DNA from: Rhodospirillales bacterium
GTDB taxonomy: Bacteria > Pseudomonadota > Alphaproteobacteria > ATCC43930 > CGMCC-115725
Direction: 5' to 3'
Assembly (NCBI GenBank): GCA_027315365.1
Contig: DAHUYF010000202.1
Coordinates: 1 to 33,682 of the forward strand
DNA: 33,682 nucleotides
Shown: one piece after another, positions 1 through 9,383 of the stretch
Layout: each line of letters opens with the position of its first letter
How positions within the stretch are numbered: the stretch's first letter is position 1
Translations under genes and position numbers: made by a program
Notes under the pieces: generated by a model
The model's input: only the letters and a program-made list of their open reading frames with translations
What the model was told of the DNA's origin: nothing
Databases searched by the model: none

Positions 1-1785
1 GGCCTCGTCAAGTTCGACTTCCTCGGCCTGAAGACGCTGACCGTCCTGGCCCGCGCGCTGGAGCTGTTGCAGGCGCGCGGCGTGACGCTCGATCTTGCCG
101 CGCTGCCGATCGACGACCGGCCAAGCTACGATCTGCTGGGACGCGGCGACACCGTCGGCGTGTTCCAGCTCGAAGGCGCGGGCATGCGCGACGTGCTGCG
201 CAAGCTGCGCCCCGACCGCTTCGAGGACATCATCGCCGTCAATGCGCTCTATCGGCCGGGGCCGATGGAGAACATCCCGCGCTACATCGCGGTGAAGCAT
301 GGCGACGAGCGGCCGGATTATCTCCATCCCTCGCTCGAGCCGATCCTGGCGGAAACGCACGGGATCATGATCTATCAGGAACAGGTGATGCAGATCGCGC
401 AGGTGCTCAGCGGCTATTCGCTGGGCGGCGCCGATCTGCTGCGCCGCGCCATGGGCAAGAAGATCAAGGCGGAGATGGAGGCGCAGCGCAAGGCCTTCAT
501 CGAGGGCGCCACGGCGCGCGGCGTCGCCGGGCGGGTCGCCGAGCACATCTTCGACCAGGTGGCCAAGTTCGCCGGCTACGGCTTCAACAAGTCGCATGCC
601 GCGGCTTATGCGCTCGTCGCCTACCAGACGGCCTATCTCAAGGCGAACCATCCGGTCGAGTTCCTCGCGGCGCTGATGACGCTCGATCTCGGCAACACCG
701 ACAAGCTCAACGTCTTCCGCGGCGAATGCGACCGGCTCGGCATCAAGCTGCTGCCGCCCGACATCAACCGCTCGGAGGTCGCCTTCGCGGTCGAGGCGAC
801 GCCGCAGGGCATGGCGATCCGCTACGCGCTCGCCGCGGTCAAGGGCGTCGGCGCCCAGGCGATGCGGCAGCTCGTCGAGGAGCGTCAGGCGCGCGGACCG
901 TTCCGCGATCTCTTCGATCTCGCCCGGCGCCTCGACGTCAAGAGCTTCAATCGGCGCCAGTTCGAATGCCTGGCCAAGGCCGGTGCCTTCGACGCCCTCA
1001 ACCGCAATCGTGCGCAGACCTTCGCCGCCAGCGAGATGCTGCTGCGGCACGCCGCCGCCGCTGCCGACGAGCGCGCCAGCCAGCAGGTCAATCTGTTCGG
1101 CGACGGGGATGGACCTGCTGCGCGCGGTCCGGCGCTGCCGGCGGTCGCGGACTGGCCGCCGATCGAGCGCCTGCAGCACGAGTTCGACGCGATCGGCTTC
1201 TATCTCTCGAGCCATCCGCTCGATGCCTATGGCAAGAGCCTGGAGCGGTTGGGCGTGGTGCGTCTTGCCGACCTGTCGGCGCGGCTCACCATCGGCGGCG
1301 CCACCCGCTTCAAGCTTGCGGGCGTGGTCATCGGCCGCAAGGAGCGGACCTCGGCGCGCGGCAATCGCTTTGCCTTCGTGCAGATGTCGGATGCCAGCGG
1401 CGTCTTCGAGGTGATGATGTTCTCGGAGGTGCTGGGCCAGTCGCGCCAGCTCCTCGACGGTGGCCAGCCGCTGCTGGTTACCGTCGATGTCCGCGCCGAA
1501 GAGGAGACCCTGCGCCTCACCGGGCAGCGCGTCGAGGCGCTCGACGGGGTCGTCGCGCATGCGGCGGCGGGCCTCAAGGTGTTCCTCGGCGAGCCCGACG
1601 CGCTGTCGCCGCTGCGCGGCTTGATGCAGCGCGAGAGTGGCGGGCGCGGCCGGGTGTCGGTGGTGGTGCCGGTGCCGCCGGCCCGCGAAGTCGAGATTTT
1701 GCTGCCGGGCGGCTTTAAGATCAGTCCCAAGGTGCGGGCGGCGGTGAAGTCGCTGCCGGGCATCCTGGACGTCCACGACCTCTGA
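1..1785 (+). CDS. dnaE: DNA polymerase III alpha subunit, C-terminal part (5' end outside window)
   Basis: The catalytic subunit of the replicative DNA polymerase. The reading frame is open from base 1, so about half of the protein (594 residues) is visible. It begins with KFDFLGLKTLT, the palm motif that carries the third catalytic aspartate in the E. coli family. Next come the fingers region, a helix-hairpin-helix region near visible residues 275-310 (AAVKGVGAQA), a clamp-binding motif QVNLFG at about 362-367, and an OB-fold at about 430-510 (RFAFVQMSDASG). The end (LPGILDVHDL) is a normal DnaE C-terminus. No frameshift is seen. The identification is secure from motifs and length; the missing N-terminal PHP domain lies upstream of the window. 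Confidence 0.97.
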   Translation, partial: GLVKFDFLGLKTLTVLARALELLQARGVTLDLAALPIDDRPSYDLLGRGDTVGVFQLEGAGMRDVLRKLRPDRFEDIIAVNALYRPGPMENIPRYIAVKHGDERPDYLHPSLEPILAETHGIMIYQEQVMQIAQVLSGYSLGGADLLRRAMGKKIKAEMEAQRKAFIEGATARGVAGRVAEHIFDQVAKFAGYGFNKSHAAAYALVAYQTAYLKANHPVEFLAALMTLDLGNTDKLNVFRGECDRLGIKLLPPDINRSEVAFAVEATPQGMAIRYALAAVKGVGAQAMRQLVEERQARGPFRDLFDLARRLDVKSFNRRQFECLAKAGAFDALNRNRAQTFAASEMLLRHAAAAADERASQQVNLFGDGDGPAARGPALPAVADWPPIERLQHEFDAIGFYLSSHPLDAYGKSLERLGVVRLADLSARLTIGGATRFKLAGVVIGRKERTSARGNRFAFVQMSDASGVFEVMMFSEVLGQSRQLLDGGQPLLVTVDVRAEEETLRLTGQRVEALDGVVAHAAAGLKVFLGEPDALSPLRGLMQRESGGRGRVSVVVPVPPAREVEILLPGGFKISPKVRAAVKSLPGILDVHDL

Positions 1786-1803
1786 GGCAGGGGAGGAGGG
1801 GCC

Positions 1804-2220
1804 ATGGCGGATCGGGCGAAGATCGTATTCGACCTCGACGGCACTTATGTGCATCTCAAGGCGAGCGGCGGTGCGACGCAGGTGGAATCCGGCAACGATT
1901 TCTGGGCGCGACTGCCCGAGCGGGCCGAACTCGGCGAAGGGCGGCTGCTGTGGGCGGCGGCGCAGGTGCGCGACAGCGCCGATTGGGAGATGCATCCGCA
2001 GGGCGATGAAGTCGTCTACCTGTTGTCGGGGGCGATCGATCTCGCGGTGCTGGCGGGCGACGCCGAACGCACCGTCACCTTGCGGCCGAACAGCGCCTGT
2101 ATCGTGCCCAGGGGTGTCTGGCACCGCTTCATCGTACAGAAGCCGGCCAATGTGCTTTCCATTACGCCGAGCCTCGGGACGCAACGACGGCCGGTCGAAG
2201 CCAAGCGTCAAGGGCGGTGA
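1804..2220 (+). CDS. Small single-domain cupin protein
   Basis: A 138-residue protein with one cupin barrel. The first cupin motif supplies His64 and Glu69 (MHPQGDEVVYLLSG) and the second supplies His107 (VPRGVWHRF), enough for a metal site; the substrate is unknown. The start is ATG after a very G-rich ribosome site (GGGGAGGAGGGG), 18 bases downstream of the dnaE stop, so it may be co-transcribed with dnaE. There is no signal peptide or membrane segment, so it is probably cytosolic. Proteins of this type are often annotated only as cupin domain-containing. I can assign the fold but not the reaction. Confidence 0.85.
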   Translation: MADRAKIVFDLDGTYVHLKASGGATQVESGNDFWARLPERAELGEGRLLWAAAQVRDSADWEMHPQGDEVVYLLSGAIDLAVLAGDAERTVTLRPNSACIVPRGVWHRFIVQKPANVLSITPSLGTQRRPVEAKRQGR

Positions 2221-2414
2221 GTCTACAATTGGTGCAATTTTATTAAGAAATCACCGAAATTTGGTGTTCGGGACTCTTCCAAGTTTTTGGGGGTTTTAGA
2301 AGAATGCCGGACGATTTGTGGCCCCTCGGTGCGATTTATTGGAAAGCGGTAAGGATTACAGGCTAGGCTTCCGATCCTCGACAAGTCGCCGGCTCTTGCC
2401 CGCGAGGATCAACA
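2221..2414 (+). promoter_or_regulatory. AT-rich leader before the PilZ gene with alternative stems and a possible -10
   Basis: This 194-base gap is clearly richer in A and T than its surroundings, especially 2221-2300. TACAAT at 2224-2229 matches the -10 consensus at 5 of 6 bases, but no good -35 precedes it. GGTG at 2231-2234 and 2263-2266 can each pair with the single CACC at 2252-2255, giving two mutually exclusive stems. A mini reading frame at 2304-2366 (20 codons, starting MPDD) repeats the first four residues of the PilZ protein. A transcript starting near 2236 would have a leader of about 180 bases. Any regulatory role is inference. Confidence 0.35.
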
Positions 2415-3200
2415 ATGCCTGACGATCGGATCACGGACGCCAAGGACCTGGTAAAGCGGGTCAGCGATTTCGGCGAAGAGTTGAAGGAGCGGCGGCGTTT
2501 CGAGCGCAAGAAGCTGCTCTGGGCCGCCACGGTCGAAGTGCGTGGCCAACGCTTCGAAGGCATGATCGTCGACCTCTCGGCCGGCGGCGCGCGCATCAAA
2601 TTCGACGCTCCGGTGGCCACCGGAGATGAGCTCACACTGATGCTGAAGCAACTCGACGAACTCGGCGCCAAGGTGGTCTGGCAGCGCGAGGGCGAGGCCG
2701 GGCTGCAATTCCTGCTCGCTCCGGACGAGGTGGCGGCGCGGATCCAGCAGACCCTGCCTGTGGCTGCCTCGGTGGCGGAGGAATTGGCGGCCGACCGCCC
2801 CGCGACCGAACCGGCGCCGCCCGTCTCGGCGGCAACCGCCAGGCCCGAACCCGTATCGCCGCTCCCCCGTTCGGCTGCCCGCCGCCTGCGCCAGCGCATC
2901 CTTGCCGTCGCCGCGGTGGCCGTCGCCGGCCTCAGCCTGGTCATCGGCGGTGGCACGCTGCTGACGGGTTGGAGCCGCGGCGGCGTGCCGCCGGCGCTGG
3001 CCGTCAGCGCCGGCGCCAACGACCAGCGCAGCTGCCCTAATCTCATGGGCAAGGTCAACGGCTCGTCCAACCAGGTCGATTTCAGTTTGAACGTCGCCTC
3101 AGCAGTGCAAGCCAAGTGCCTGGATGTCCACCATCTTGGGCCGTCGGACGACAATGAGGGCGGGCGCATGGTGCGGGCCACCAAGGTGCCCCTCCAGTAA
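2415..3200 (+). CDS. PilZ-domain protein with one membrane anchor and a small periplasmic tail
   Basis: A 261-residue protein. The N-terminal half is a PilZ domain, the usual cyclic-di-GMP receptor fold: the arginine motif is R27xxxR31 within RRRFERKK, and the second motif is DLSAGG at 53-58, so both ligand motifs are intact. A proline/alanine-rich linker follows (about 118-155), then one hydrophobic segment at about 162-184 preceded by arginines (RRLRQR), which predicts a cytoplasmic N-terminus. The 75-residue tail has two cysteines (207 and 235) that could form a disulfide in the periplasm. The ribosome site is weak (GAGGA). Cyclic-di-GMP binding is inferred from the motifs; the partner is unknown. 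Confidence 0.85.
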   Translation: MPDDRITDAKDLVKRVSDFGEELKERRRFERKKLLWAATVEVRGQRFEGMIVDLSAGGARIKFDAPVATGDELTLMLKQLDELGAKVVWQREGEAGLQFLLAPDEVAARIQQTLPVAASVAEELAADRPATEPAPPVSAATARPEPVSPLPRSAARRLRQRILAVAAVAVAGLSLVIGGGTLLTGWSRGGVPPALAVSAGANDQRSCPNLMGKVNGSSNQVDFSLNVASAVQAKCLDVHHLGPSDDNEGGRMVRATKVPLQ

Positions 3201-3235
3201 ATCGCCGGCCGGCGCATTCCGGCTGGGTTTCGGGC

Positions 3236-3264
3236 TTGCCAAAACGCCTGCGGGGCCCTATTTA
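3236..3264 (+). promoter_or_regulatory. Candidate sigma-70 promoter for rpsB
   Basis: TTGCCA (3236-3241), 17 bases, then TATTTA (3259-3264). The start would fall near 3271, giving a leader of about 117 bases before rpsB. The -10 sits in a perfect palindrome, CCCTA-TT-TAGGG (3256-3267). The leader could hold an S2 autoregulatory site, but I see no motif that proves it. Confidence 0.6.
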
Positions 3265-3387
3265 GGGGCGCTCTTAAGCAAACCTCACGCGGGGACGCGG
3301 CGGCTTTCGCCTCGGCGATGGCAGCTGCTCCGGTGTCGGCATCGAGCCGATGATCCCCCGCGGCGGCCTAACCGGAGAAGGATGACA

Positions 3388-4179
<792 letters not shown>

Positions 4180-4200
4180 GCCGCGCCGCCGAGAGGAACG

Positions 4201-4232
4201 AGAACGGCGGCGGCTTCTGCCGCCGTTCTTTT
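4201..4232 (+). terminator. Intrinsic terminator between rpsB and tsf
   Basis: An 11-base-pair perfect stem (4201-4211 with 4219-4229), a 7-base loop and a T-run at 4229-4232. This is a classic rho-independent structure inside a translation operon. It probably ends most rpsB transcripts and lets a fraction continue into tsf, which would set the S2 to EF-Ts ratio. Confidence 0.85.
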
Positions 4233-4260
4233 AGGACAACGCGGTTGAGAGGGAGATAGC

Positions 4261-5190
4261 ATGGCCGAGATCACCGCTGCGCTGGTCAAAGAGCTGCGCG
4301 AGAAGACCGGCGCCGGCATGATGGACTGCAAGCGCGCGCTGGGCGAGACGCAAGGCGACCTCGAGGGCGCGGTCGATTGGCTGCGCAAGAAGGGCCTGTC
4401 CGCCGCCGCCAAGAAGGCGGGCCGCGTCGCCGCCGAGGGGCTGGTCGGGGTCGCCACGCGTGGCCGCCGGGGCGCCATGGTCGAGGTCAATGCCGAGACC
4501 GACTTCGTCGCGCGCAACGACGCCTTCCAGCAATTCGTGCGCACGGTCACCGAGCTGGCGCTCGACACCGGCGACGACATCGAAGCGCTGAAGGCAGCGG
4601 CGTTCCCGGGCTCCGGGCGCACGGTCGCCGAGGAACTCACGCACATGATCGCCACGATCGGCGAGAACATGGCGCTGCGCCGGGCGCGCCGGATCGAGGT
4701 CAAGGACGGCATCGTCCTTTCCTATGTGCACAACGCGCTGGCGCCGGGGCTGGGCAAGATCGGCGTGCTGGTGGCGCTGGAATCGACCGGTGACGGCGAG
4801 AAGCTGGGGGCGCTGGGCAAGCAGCTTGCCATGCATGTGGCGGCGGCCAAGCCGGACTATCTGGACGTCGGCGCGGTCGACGCCGCGGCGCTGGAGCGCG
4901 AGCGGGACGTGCTGCGCGAGCAGTCGCGTGCCAGCGGCAAGCCGGAGGCGATCATCGAGAAGATGGTCGAGGGAAGGCTGCGCAAATTCTACGAGGACGT
5001 CGTGCTGCTGGAGCAGGTGTATGTCATCGACGGCGAGCGCCGGGTCGGCAAGGTGATCGAAGCAGCGGCCAAGGATCTCGGCACTGCGGTCAAGGTGGCG
5101 GGGTTCGCCCGATTCGCGCTGGGCGAGGGGATCGCCCGCGAGCAGGGTGACTTCGCCGCCGAGGTCGCGGCGGCGGTAAAGCCGCGCTGA
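4261..5190 (+). CDS. tsf: Translation elongation factor Ts
   Basis: EF-Ts, 309 residues, the guanine-nucleotide exchange factor for EF-Tu. The N-terminal UBA-like domain ([19 protein letters not shown]) and the TDFVARN motif that contacts EF-Tu are intact, followed by the two-part core and the C-terminal region ending in a normal position for alphaproteobacterial EF-Ts. ATG at 4261 follows GAGAGGGAG at a good distance. It lies 81 bases after rpsB, behind the intrinsic terminator at 4201-4232, so its expression probably depends on read-through; I saw no convincing separate promoter in the gap. Confidence 0.97.
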   Translation: MAEITAALVKELREKTGAGMMDCKRALGETQGDLEGAVDWLRKKGLSAAAKKAGRVAAEGLVGVATRGRRGAMVEVNAETDFVARNDAFQQFVRTVTELALDTGDDIEALKAAAFPGSGRTVAEELTHMIATIGENMALRRARRIEVKDGIVLSYVHNALAPGLGKIGVLVALESTGDGEKLGALGKQLAMHVAAAKPDYLDVGAVDAAALERERDVLREQSRASGKPEAIIEKMVEGRLRKFYEDVVLLEQVYVIDGERRVGKVIEAAAKDLGTAVKVAGFARFALGEGIAREQGDFAAEVAAAVKPR

Positions 5191-5255
5191 CGGCGATGCA
5201 AGACGGCGGCCAAGGCCTCGTGTATCATGGCCCTGCCATAAAAGCTTAAAGCACC

Positions 5256-5993
5256 ATGCCAGAGGACCCCATTCACCATCCGGCCGCCCGGTACCGCCGC
5301 GTCCTGCTGAAGCTGTCGGGCGAGGCGCTGATGGGCGATCAGGGACACGGGCTCGATCCCAAGATCGTCACCCGCATCGCCCGGGAGGTGAAATCGGTGC
5401 ATGGGCTCGGCGTCCAGGTCTGTCTTGTCATCGGCGGCGGCAACATCTTTCGCGGGCTTGCCGGTGCGGCGCAGGGCATGGAGCGGGCGACCGCGGACTA
5501 CATGGGAATGCTCGCCACCGTCATCAATTCGCTGGCGGTGCAGAGCGCGCTGGAGCGCCAGGGGGTGGTGACGCGTGTGCTCTCGGCGATCAGCATGCAG
5601 GCGGTGTGCGAGCCCTATATCCGCCGGCGAGCCATCCGCCACATGGAAAAGGGCAGGGTCGTGATCTTCGGTGCCGGCACCGGCAATCCGTTCTTCACCA
5701 CCGACACCGCCGCCGCGCTGCGCGCCTCCGAGATGGATTGCGACGCGCTGCTCAAGGCGACCAAGGTCGACGGCGTCTATTCCGCCGACCCGCACAAGGA
5801 TCCGACGGCCGAACGTTACGAACGCCTCAGCTATCTCGATGTGCTGTCGCGGGATCTGGAAGTGATGGACGCGGCGGCGATCTCGCTCGCGCGCGAGAAC
5901 AATATTCCGATCCTGGTATTTTCGATCCACAGTGACGGCGGGTTTGCCGACGTCGTTACCGGGCAGGGCCGCTTCACGATCATTACGGAGTGA
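5256..5993 (+). CDS. pyrH: UMP kinase
   Basis: Uridylate kinase of the amino-acid-kinase fold, 245 residues, making UDP from UMP with ATP. Visible motifs are the N-terminal [11 protein letters not shown], the glycine-rich [25 protein letters not shown] and [10 protein letters not shown], all diagnostic of PyrH. The ATG at 5256 has no clear Shine-Dalgarno sequence; 65 bases separate it from tsf, and a TATCAT at 5223-5228 is a weak -10 candidate without a good -35. The stop is 10 bases before frr, so pyrH and frr are likely one transcript, as is usual. Confidence 0.97.
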   Translation: MPEDPIHHPAARYRRVLLKLSGEALMGDQGHGLDPKIVTRIAREVKSVHGLGVQVCLVIGGGNIFRGLAGAAQGMERATADYMGMLATVINSLAVQSALERQGVVTRVLSAISMQAVCEPYIRRRAIRHMEKGRVVIFGAGTGNPFFTTDTAAALRASEMDCDALLKATKVDGVYSADPHKDPTAERYERLSYLDVLSRDLEVMDAAAISLARENNIPILVFSIHSDGGFADVVTGQGRFTIITE

Positions 5994-6003
5994 GAGTGGG
6001 GGC

Positions 6004-6564
6004 ATGAGCGAAGAGCAGATCATCAGCGACCTCCGTCGCCGCATGGACGGCGCGCTTGAGGTGTTGCGCAAGGAGTTCGCGGGGCTGCGCACCGGACGCG
6101 CCTCGGCCGGCATGCTCGAGCCGGTGGTGGTCGAGGCCTATGGCAACACCCTGCCGCTTACCCAGGTCGGTACGGTGAGCGTGCCGGAGCCGCGGCTCAT
6201 CATCGTGCAGGTCTGGGACCGGGGTAACGTCAAAGCCGCGGAAAAGGCGATTCGCGAGGCCGGTCTCGGCCTCAACCCGCAAACCGAGGGCCAGACCATC
6301 CGCGTGCCGATCCCCGACCTCAACGAGGAGCGGCGCAAGGAACTGACCAAGGTTGCGGCAAAATATGCCGAGCAGGCGCGCGTTTCCGTGCGCAACGTCC
6401 GGCGTGACGGGATGGATCTGCTGAAGAAGCAGGAGAAGGATCACAAGATCACCCAGGACCAGCACCGCAAGCTCGACAAGGACATCCAGACGCTCACCGA
6501 CGACACCATCAAGAAGATCGACGGATTTCTCGCCCAGAAGGACAAGGAAATTCTCCAGGTTTGA
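6004..6564 (+). CDS. frr: Ribosome recycling factor
   Basis: RRF, 186 residues, which with EF-G splits post-termination ribosomes. Family features: the ELRTGRAS-type motif (here [21 protein letters not shown]), the central beta domain ([14 protein letters not shown]), and the C-terminal helical stretch with [14 protein letters not shown]. The start at ATG 6004 gives the standard family length; an upstream in-frame ATG at 5932 lies inside pyrH and would add unrelated residues. The gene ends 5 bases before the preferred start of uppS, so translation is probably coupled. Confidence 0.97.
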   Translation: MSEEQIISDLRRRMDGALEVLRKEFAGLRTGRASAGMLEPVVVEAYGNTLPLTQVGTVSVPEPRLIIVQVWDRGNVKAAEKAIREAGLGLNPQTEGQTIRVPIPDLNEERRKELTKVAAKYAEQARVSVRNVRRDGMDLLKKQEKDHKITQDQHRKLDKDIQTLTDDTIKKIDGFLAQKDKEILQV

Positions 6565-6569
6565 GCGCC

Positions 6570-7304
6570 ATGGACTCCGTCGCGACCGCCCCGCCGCCGC
6601 CACCCGCCCATGTCGCGATCATCATGGACGGCAACGGGCGCTGGGCGAAGCTGCGCGGCCTGCCGCGCATCGCCGGCCATCGCCGCGGCGCCGAGGCGGT
6701 GCGGCGCACCGTGCAGGCGGCGGCGGAGTTCGGCATCGGCTATCTCACCCTCTTCGGTTTCTCCTCGGAGAACTGGAAGCGACCGATCGGCGAGGTCGAC
6801 GACCTCATGGGGTTGCTGCGCCACTATATCCGCGCTGAGATCGCCGAACTGCATGCTCGGGGCGTACGCGTGCGCATCATCGGCGAGCGCCGGCGCCTGG
6901 CGCCGGACATCGTCACGCTCATCGACAAGGCCGAAGCGCTGACGGGTGGCAATGGCGGGTTGCGGCTGACGCTCGCGCTCTCCTATGGCGGCCGTGCCGA
7001 GATTGCTGCGGCGGCGCGCGCCATCGCGCAGGCGGCGGTGCAGGGCCGGCTCGCGCCGGAACAGGTCGACGAAGCGGTGTTCGCGCGCCACCTGTTCACC
7101 GCCGACATGCCCGACGCCGACCTTCTCATCCGCACCAGCGGCGAGCAGCGCATCAGCAATTTTCTGCTGTGGCAAAGCGCCTATGCGGAGCTCGTCTTCA
7201 CCGATACGCTGTGGCCTGATTTCGGCAAGGCGGATCTCGAAAAGGCACTTCGCGACTTTCATGGCCGCGACCGCCGCTACGGTGCCTCGGTTGGGTCGCG
7301 CTAG
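6570..7304 (+). CDS. uppS: Isoprenyl transferase (undecaprenyl diphosphate synthase family)
   Basis: A cis-prenyltransferase of 244 residues that extends farnesyl diphosphate with isopentenyl diphosphate to give the C55 carrier for cell-wall and LPS synthesis. The catalytic aspartate is Asp20 in IIMDGNGRWA. Other family blocks are GHRRGAEAVRR, LTLFGFSSENWKRP and the C-terminal LIRTSGEQRISNFLLWQ...ELVFTD. ATG at 6570 is chosen over a TTG at 6561 that would overlap the frr stop; the extra three residues would not matter. It overlaps the cdsA start by 44 bases. Its substrate depends on an isoprenoid pathway, relevant to the missing dxr downstream. Confidence 0.96.
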   Translation: MDSVATAPPPPPAHVAIIMDGNGRWAKLRGLPRIAGHRRGAEAVRRTVQAAAEFGIGYLTLFGFSSENWKRPIGEVDDLMGLLRHYIRAEIAELHARGVRVRIIGERRRLAPDIVTLIDKAEALTGGNGGLRLTLALSYGGRAEIAAAARAIAQAAVQGRLAPEQVDEAVFARHLFTADMPDADLLIRTSGEQRISNFLLWQSAYAELVFTDTLWPDFGKADLEKALRDFHGRDRRYGASVGSR

Positions 7305-8106
7305 GGCGACCCCGCTGCTGCTGCGCATCGCCTCGGCGGCGGTGCTGGCGCCTTTGGTGCTGGGCGCGGTCTGGGCGGGCGGTCGCTGGGTGCTGGCCCT
7401 GGCGCTGCTGGCCGTCGCCGTCATGGGCGGCGAGTGGGCGAGCCTTGCCGCACGCGGCCCGTTCGGCGCCACCGCGGCCCTGATCCCGATGACCGGACTC
7501 GCCGCCGTGGCCGCGCTCGGCTTCGGGGCCGGGCTCGGCATCGCCTGCCTCGTCGCCACGCTCGGCGCGCTGCTGGTATTCGCCGCCGCGATCGTCTCCG
7601 GCAAGGCTCGGCCGCTTTGGGCGGCGACGGGGACGCTTTGGATCGCGCTTGGCGCCGTCGCCTTCCTCGGCTTGGCAAGCCTCCCTGAAAGGGTGCACGA
7701 GACAGCTTTCTGGCTCCTGGCCGCGGTCTGGGCCAATGACATCGCCGCCTACGCCGCCGGCCGCACCATCGGCGGCCCCAAACTGGCGCCGCGTCTCAGC
7801 CCCAACAAGACCTGGGCCGGCTTCGCAGGCGGGGTGGCGGCGGCGGCTCTGATGGGCGGCCTGGCGGCGCTGGCGACCGGGGCGAGCCTGTCGCCGCTGA
7901 TCGGCATGAGCCTGCTGCTGGGCGTGGCGGGACAACTGGGCGACCTTGCGGAGTCCTGGGCCAAGCGCCATTTCGGAGTCAAGGATTCCGGCCGGCTCAT
8001 TCCCGGCCATGGCGGCCTCCTCGACCGCGTCGACGGGCTGCTCGCGGCGTCCTTGCTGGCGGGAGTGGTGACCGCCGCGGCCGGCCGTACACCTTTGCTA
8101 TGGTGA
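7261..8106 (+). CDS. cdsA: Phosphatidate cytidylyltransferase
   Basis: CDP-diacylglycerol synthase, 281 residues, a polytopic inner-membrane protein that activates phosphatidic acid for phospholipid synthesis. Most of the sequence is hydrophobic (about eight membrane segments). The C-terminal signature is complete: SWAKRHFGVKDSG followed by IPGHGGLLDRVDG, with the K-D, H-G-G and D-R-x-D elements of the family. ATG 7261 is taken as start; GTG 7282 is a real alternative. Both overlap the end of uppS, consistent with translational coupling. The next gene is rseP, not the expected dxr. Confidence 0.93.
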   Translation: MAATAATVPRLGRARATPLLLRIASAAVLAPLVLGAVWAGGRWVLALALLAVAVMGGEWASLAARGPFGATAALIPMTGLAAVAALGFGAGLGIACLVATLGALLVFAAAIVSGKARPLWAATGTLWIALGAVAFLGLASLPERVHETAFWLLAAVWANDIAAYAAGRTIGGPKLAPRLSPNKTWAGFAGGVAAAALMGGLAALATGASLSPLIGMSLLLGVAGQLGDLAESWAKRHFGVKDSGRLIPGHGGLLDRVDGLLAASLLAGVVTAAAGRTPLLW

Positions 8107-8202
8107 GACGGTATGGCATCTCCACATTGTTGACAAAAAGGACCTACACTCTCGTCTTGATATCTGCGACGAGGGGTTCCAGGAAAGGACGGATCTCTGC
8201 TC
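8107..8202 (+). other. cdsA-rseP junction lacking dxr
   Basis: Only 96 bases separate cdsA and rseP where many alphaproteobacteria carry the roughly 1.2-kb dxr gene. None of the three forward frames reads like a Dxr fragment. The gap holds TTGACA (8130-8135) and CCTACACT (8143-8150), but the two are only 9 bases apart and do not form a properly spaced promoter. AGGAAAGGA (8181-8189) serves as the ribosome site for rseP. Confidence 0.7.
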
Positions 8203-9321
8203 ATGGCTTGGGTGACAGGCGGTATCGGCCATCTCATCGCGTTCCTGTTCGTCCTCACCGTGCTGGTCTTCGTGCACGAGCTTGGCCACTACCTGGTGGC
8301 GCGGCGCAACGGCGTCCGCGTCGAGATATTTTCCATCGGCTTCGGACCGGAGCTGTTCGGCTGGCATGATCGCGCCGGCACACGCTGGAAAGTCAGTGCC
8401 ATCCCGCTGGGCGGCTACGTCAAGATGTTCGGCGATGCCGATCCCGCCTCGCTCCCGGGGGAGCAGCTGCGCGACATGACCGAGGCGGAGAAAGCGGTCT
8501 CCTTCCACCACAAGCGCCTGTGGCAGCGCGTCGCCGTGGTATCGGCGGGGCCGATCGCCAATTTCGTGCTGGCCGTGCTGTTGCTCACCGTCATCATCGC
8601 GGTGCGCGGTCAGCAATTCTCGCCTCCCGATGTCGGCCAGGTGCTGCCGGGCAGCGCCGCCGAGGCGGCCGGCATCAAGCCTGGGGACGTCATCGTTGCC
8701 ATCGACGGACAGCCGATCGACCGCTTCGAGACCATTCAACGGATCGTCGAGACCAACACCGGCACGCCACTCGAGCTGACGATAAAGCGCGGCGACGGCG
8801 AACTCGGCCTGCGGGTCACCCCCAAGATGGTGATCGAGACCGATCGCCTCGGCTTTATCCATCACATCGCGCGACTCGGCATCGGGCGCAAGGGGGTGGA
8901 TTTCATCCAGCGCAATCCCGTCGTAGCCGTTTGGTACGCCGCCGACGAATCCTGGTATCTCACCGCCGGGACGCTGAAGGCGGTATGGCAGATGATCATC
9001 GGTCTGCGCTCGAGCGACGAGCTCAGCGGGCCCATCGGCATTTTCCAGCTCTCGGGGGCGGTGGCGCAGGAGGGCTTCATTCCGCTGCTGGGATTCGCCG
9101 CCGTGTTGTCGATCAATCTCGGCCTCATCAATCTCTTTCCCATTCCCGTCCTTGACGGCGGTCATCTGCTATTCTATGCCGCTGAGGCCATTCGTGGAAA
9201 ACCGCTCAGCCAGCGCGCGCAGGAGTATGGCTTTCGCTTCGGATTGGCCCTGGTCCTGATGTTGATGGTGTTCGCGACCTGGAACGATTTGGTGCGGATT
9301 TCCAAAACCTGGAGTTCGTAA
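8203..9321 (+). CDS. rseP: Site-2 intramembrane zinc metalloprotease RseP/MmpA
   Basis: A 372-residue inner-membrane protease that cuts transmembrane substrates such as anti-sigma factors and remnant signal peptides. The zinc motif is H25-E-L-G-H29 in the first membrane segment. One PDZ domain follows (about residues 140-215, DVGQVLPGSAAEAAGIKPGD). The third zinc-site motif lies in NLFPIPVLDGGH near residue 310, and the last membrane segment ends the protein. A single PDZ and this length fit the alphaproteobacterial form; E. coli RseP is longer with two PDZ domains. It has a good ribosome site (AGGAAAGGA) and lies just upstream of bamA, the usual order. Confidence 0.95.
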   Translation: MAWVTGGIGHLIAFLFVLTVLVFVHELGHYLVARRNGVRVEIFSIGFGPELFGWHDRAGTRWKVSAIPLGGYVKMFGDADPASLPGEQLRDMTEAEKAVSFHHKRLWQRVAVVSAGPIANFVLAVLLLTVIIAVRGQQFSPPDVGQVLPGSAAEAAGIKPGDVIVAIDGQPIDRFETIQRIVETNTGTPLELTIKRGDGELGLRVTPKMVIETDRLGFIHHIARLGIGRKGVDFIQRNPVVAVWYAADESWYLTAGTLKAVWQMIIGLRSSDELSGPIGIFQLSGAVAQEGFIPLLGFAAVLSINLGLINLFPIPVLDGGHLLFYAAEAIRGKPLSQRAQEYGFRFGLALVLMLMVFATWNDLVRISKTWSS

Positions 9322-9383
9322 AACCCGGGCGCATGGACGACTGAGGCGGGGCAGTCGAGAGCGTTTCGCTGGCGGGGGGCGTA

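Noticed and set aside
5200-5228. A promoter before pyrH (AAGACG, 17 bases, TATCAT)
   Set aside because: The -35 matches consensus at only three positions and the region is probably read through from tsf.
8130-8150. TTGACA followed by CCTACACT upstream of rseP as a promoter
   Set aside because: Only 9 bases lie between TTGACA and TACACT, too few for a sigma-70 promoter, and no alternative partner for either box is well placed.
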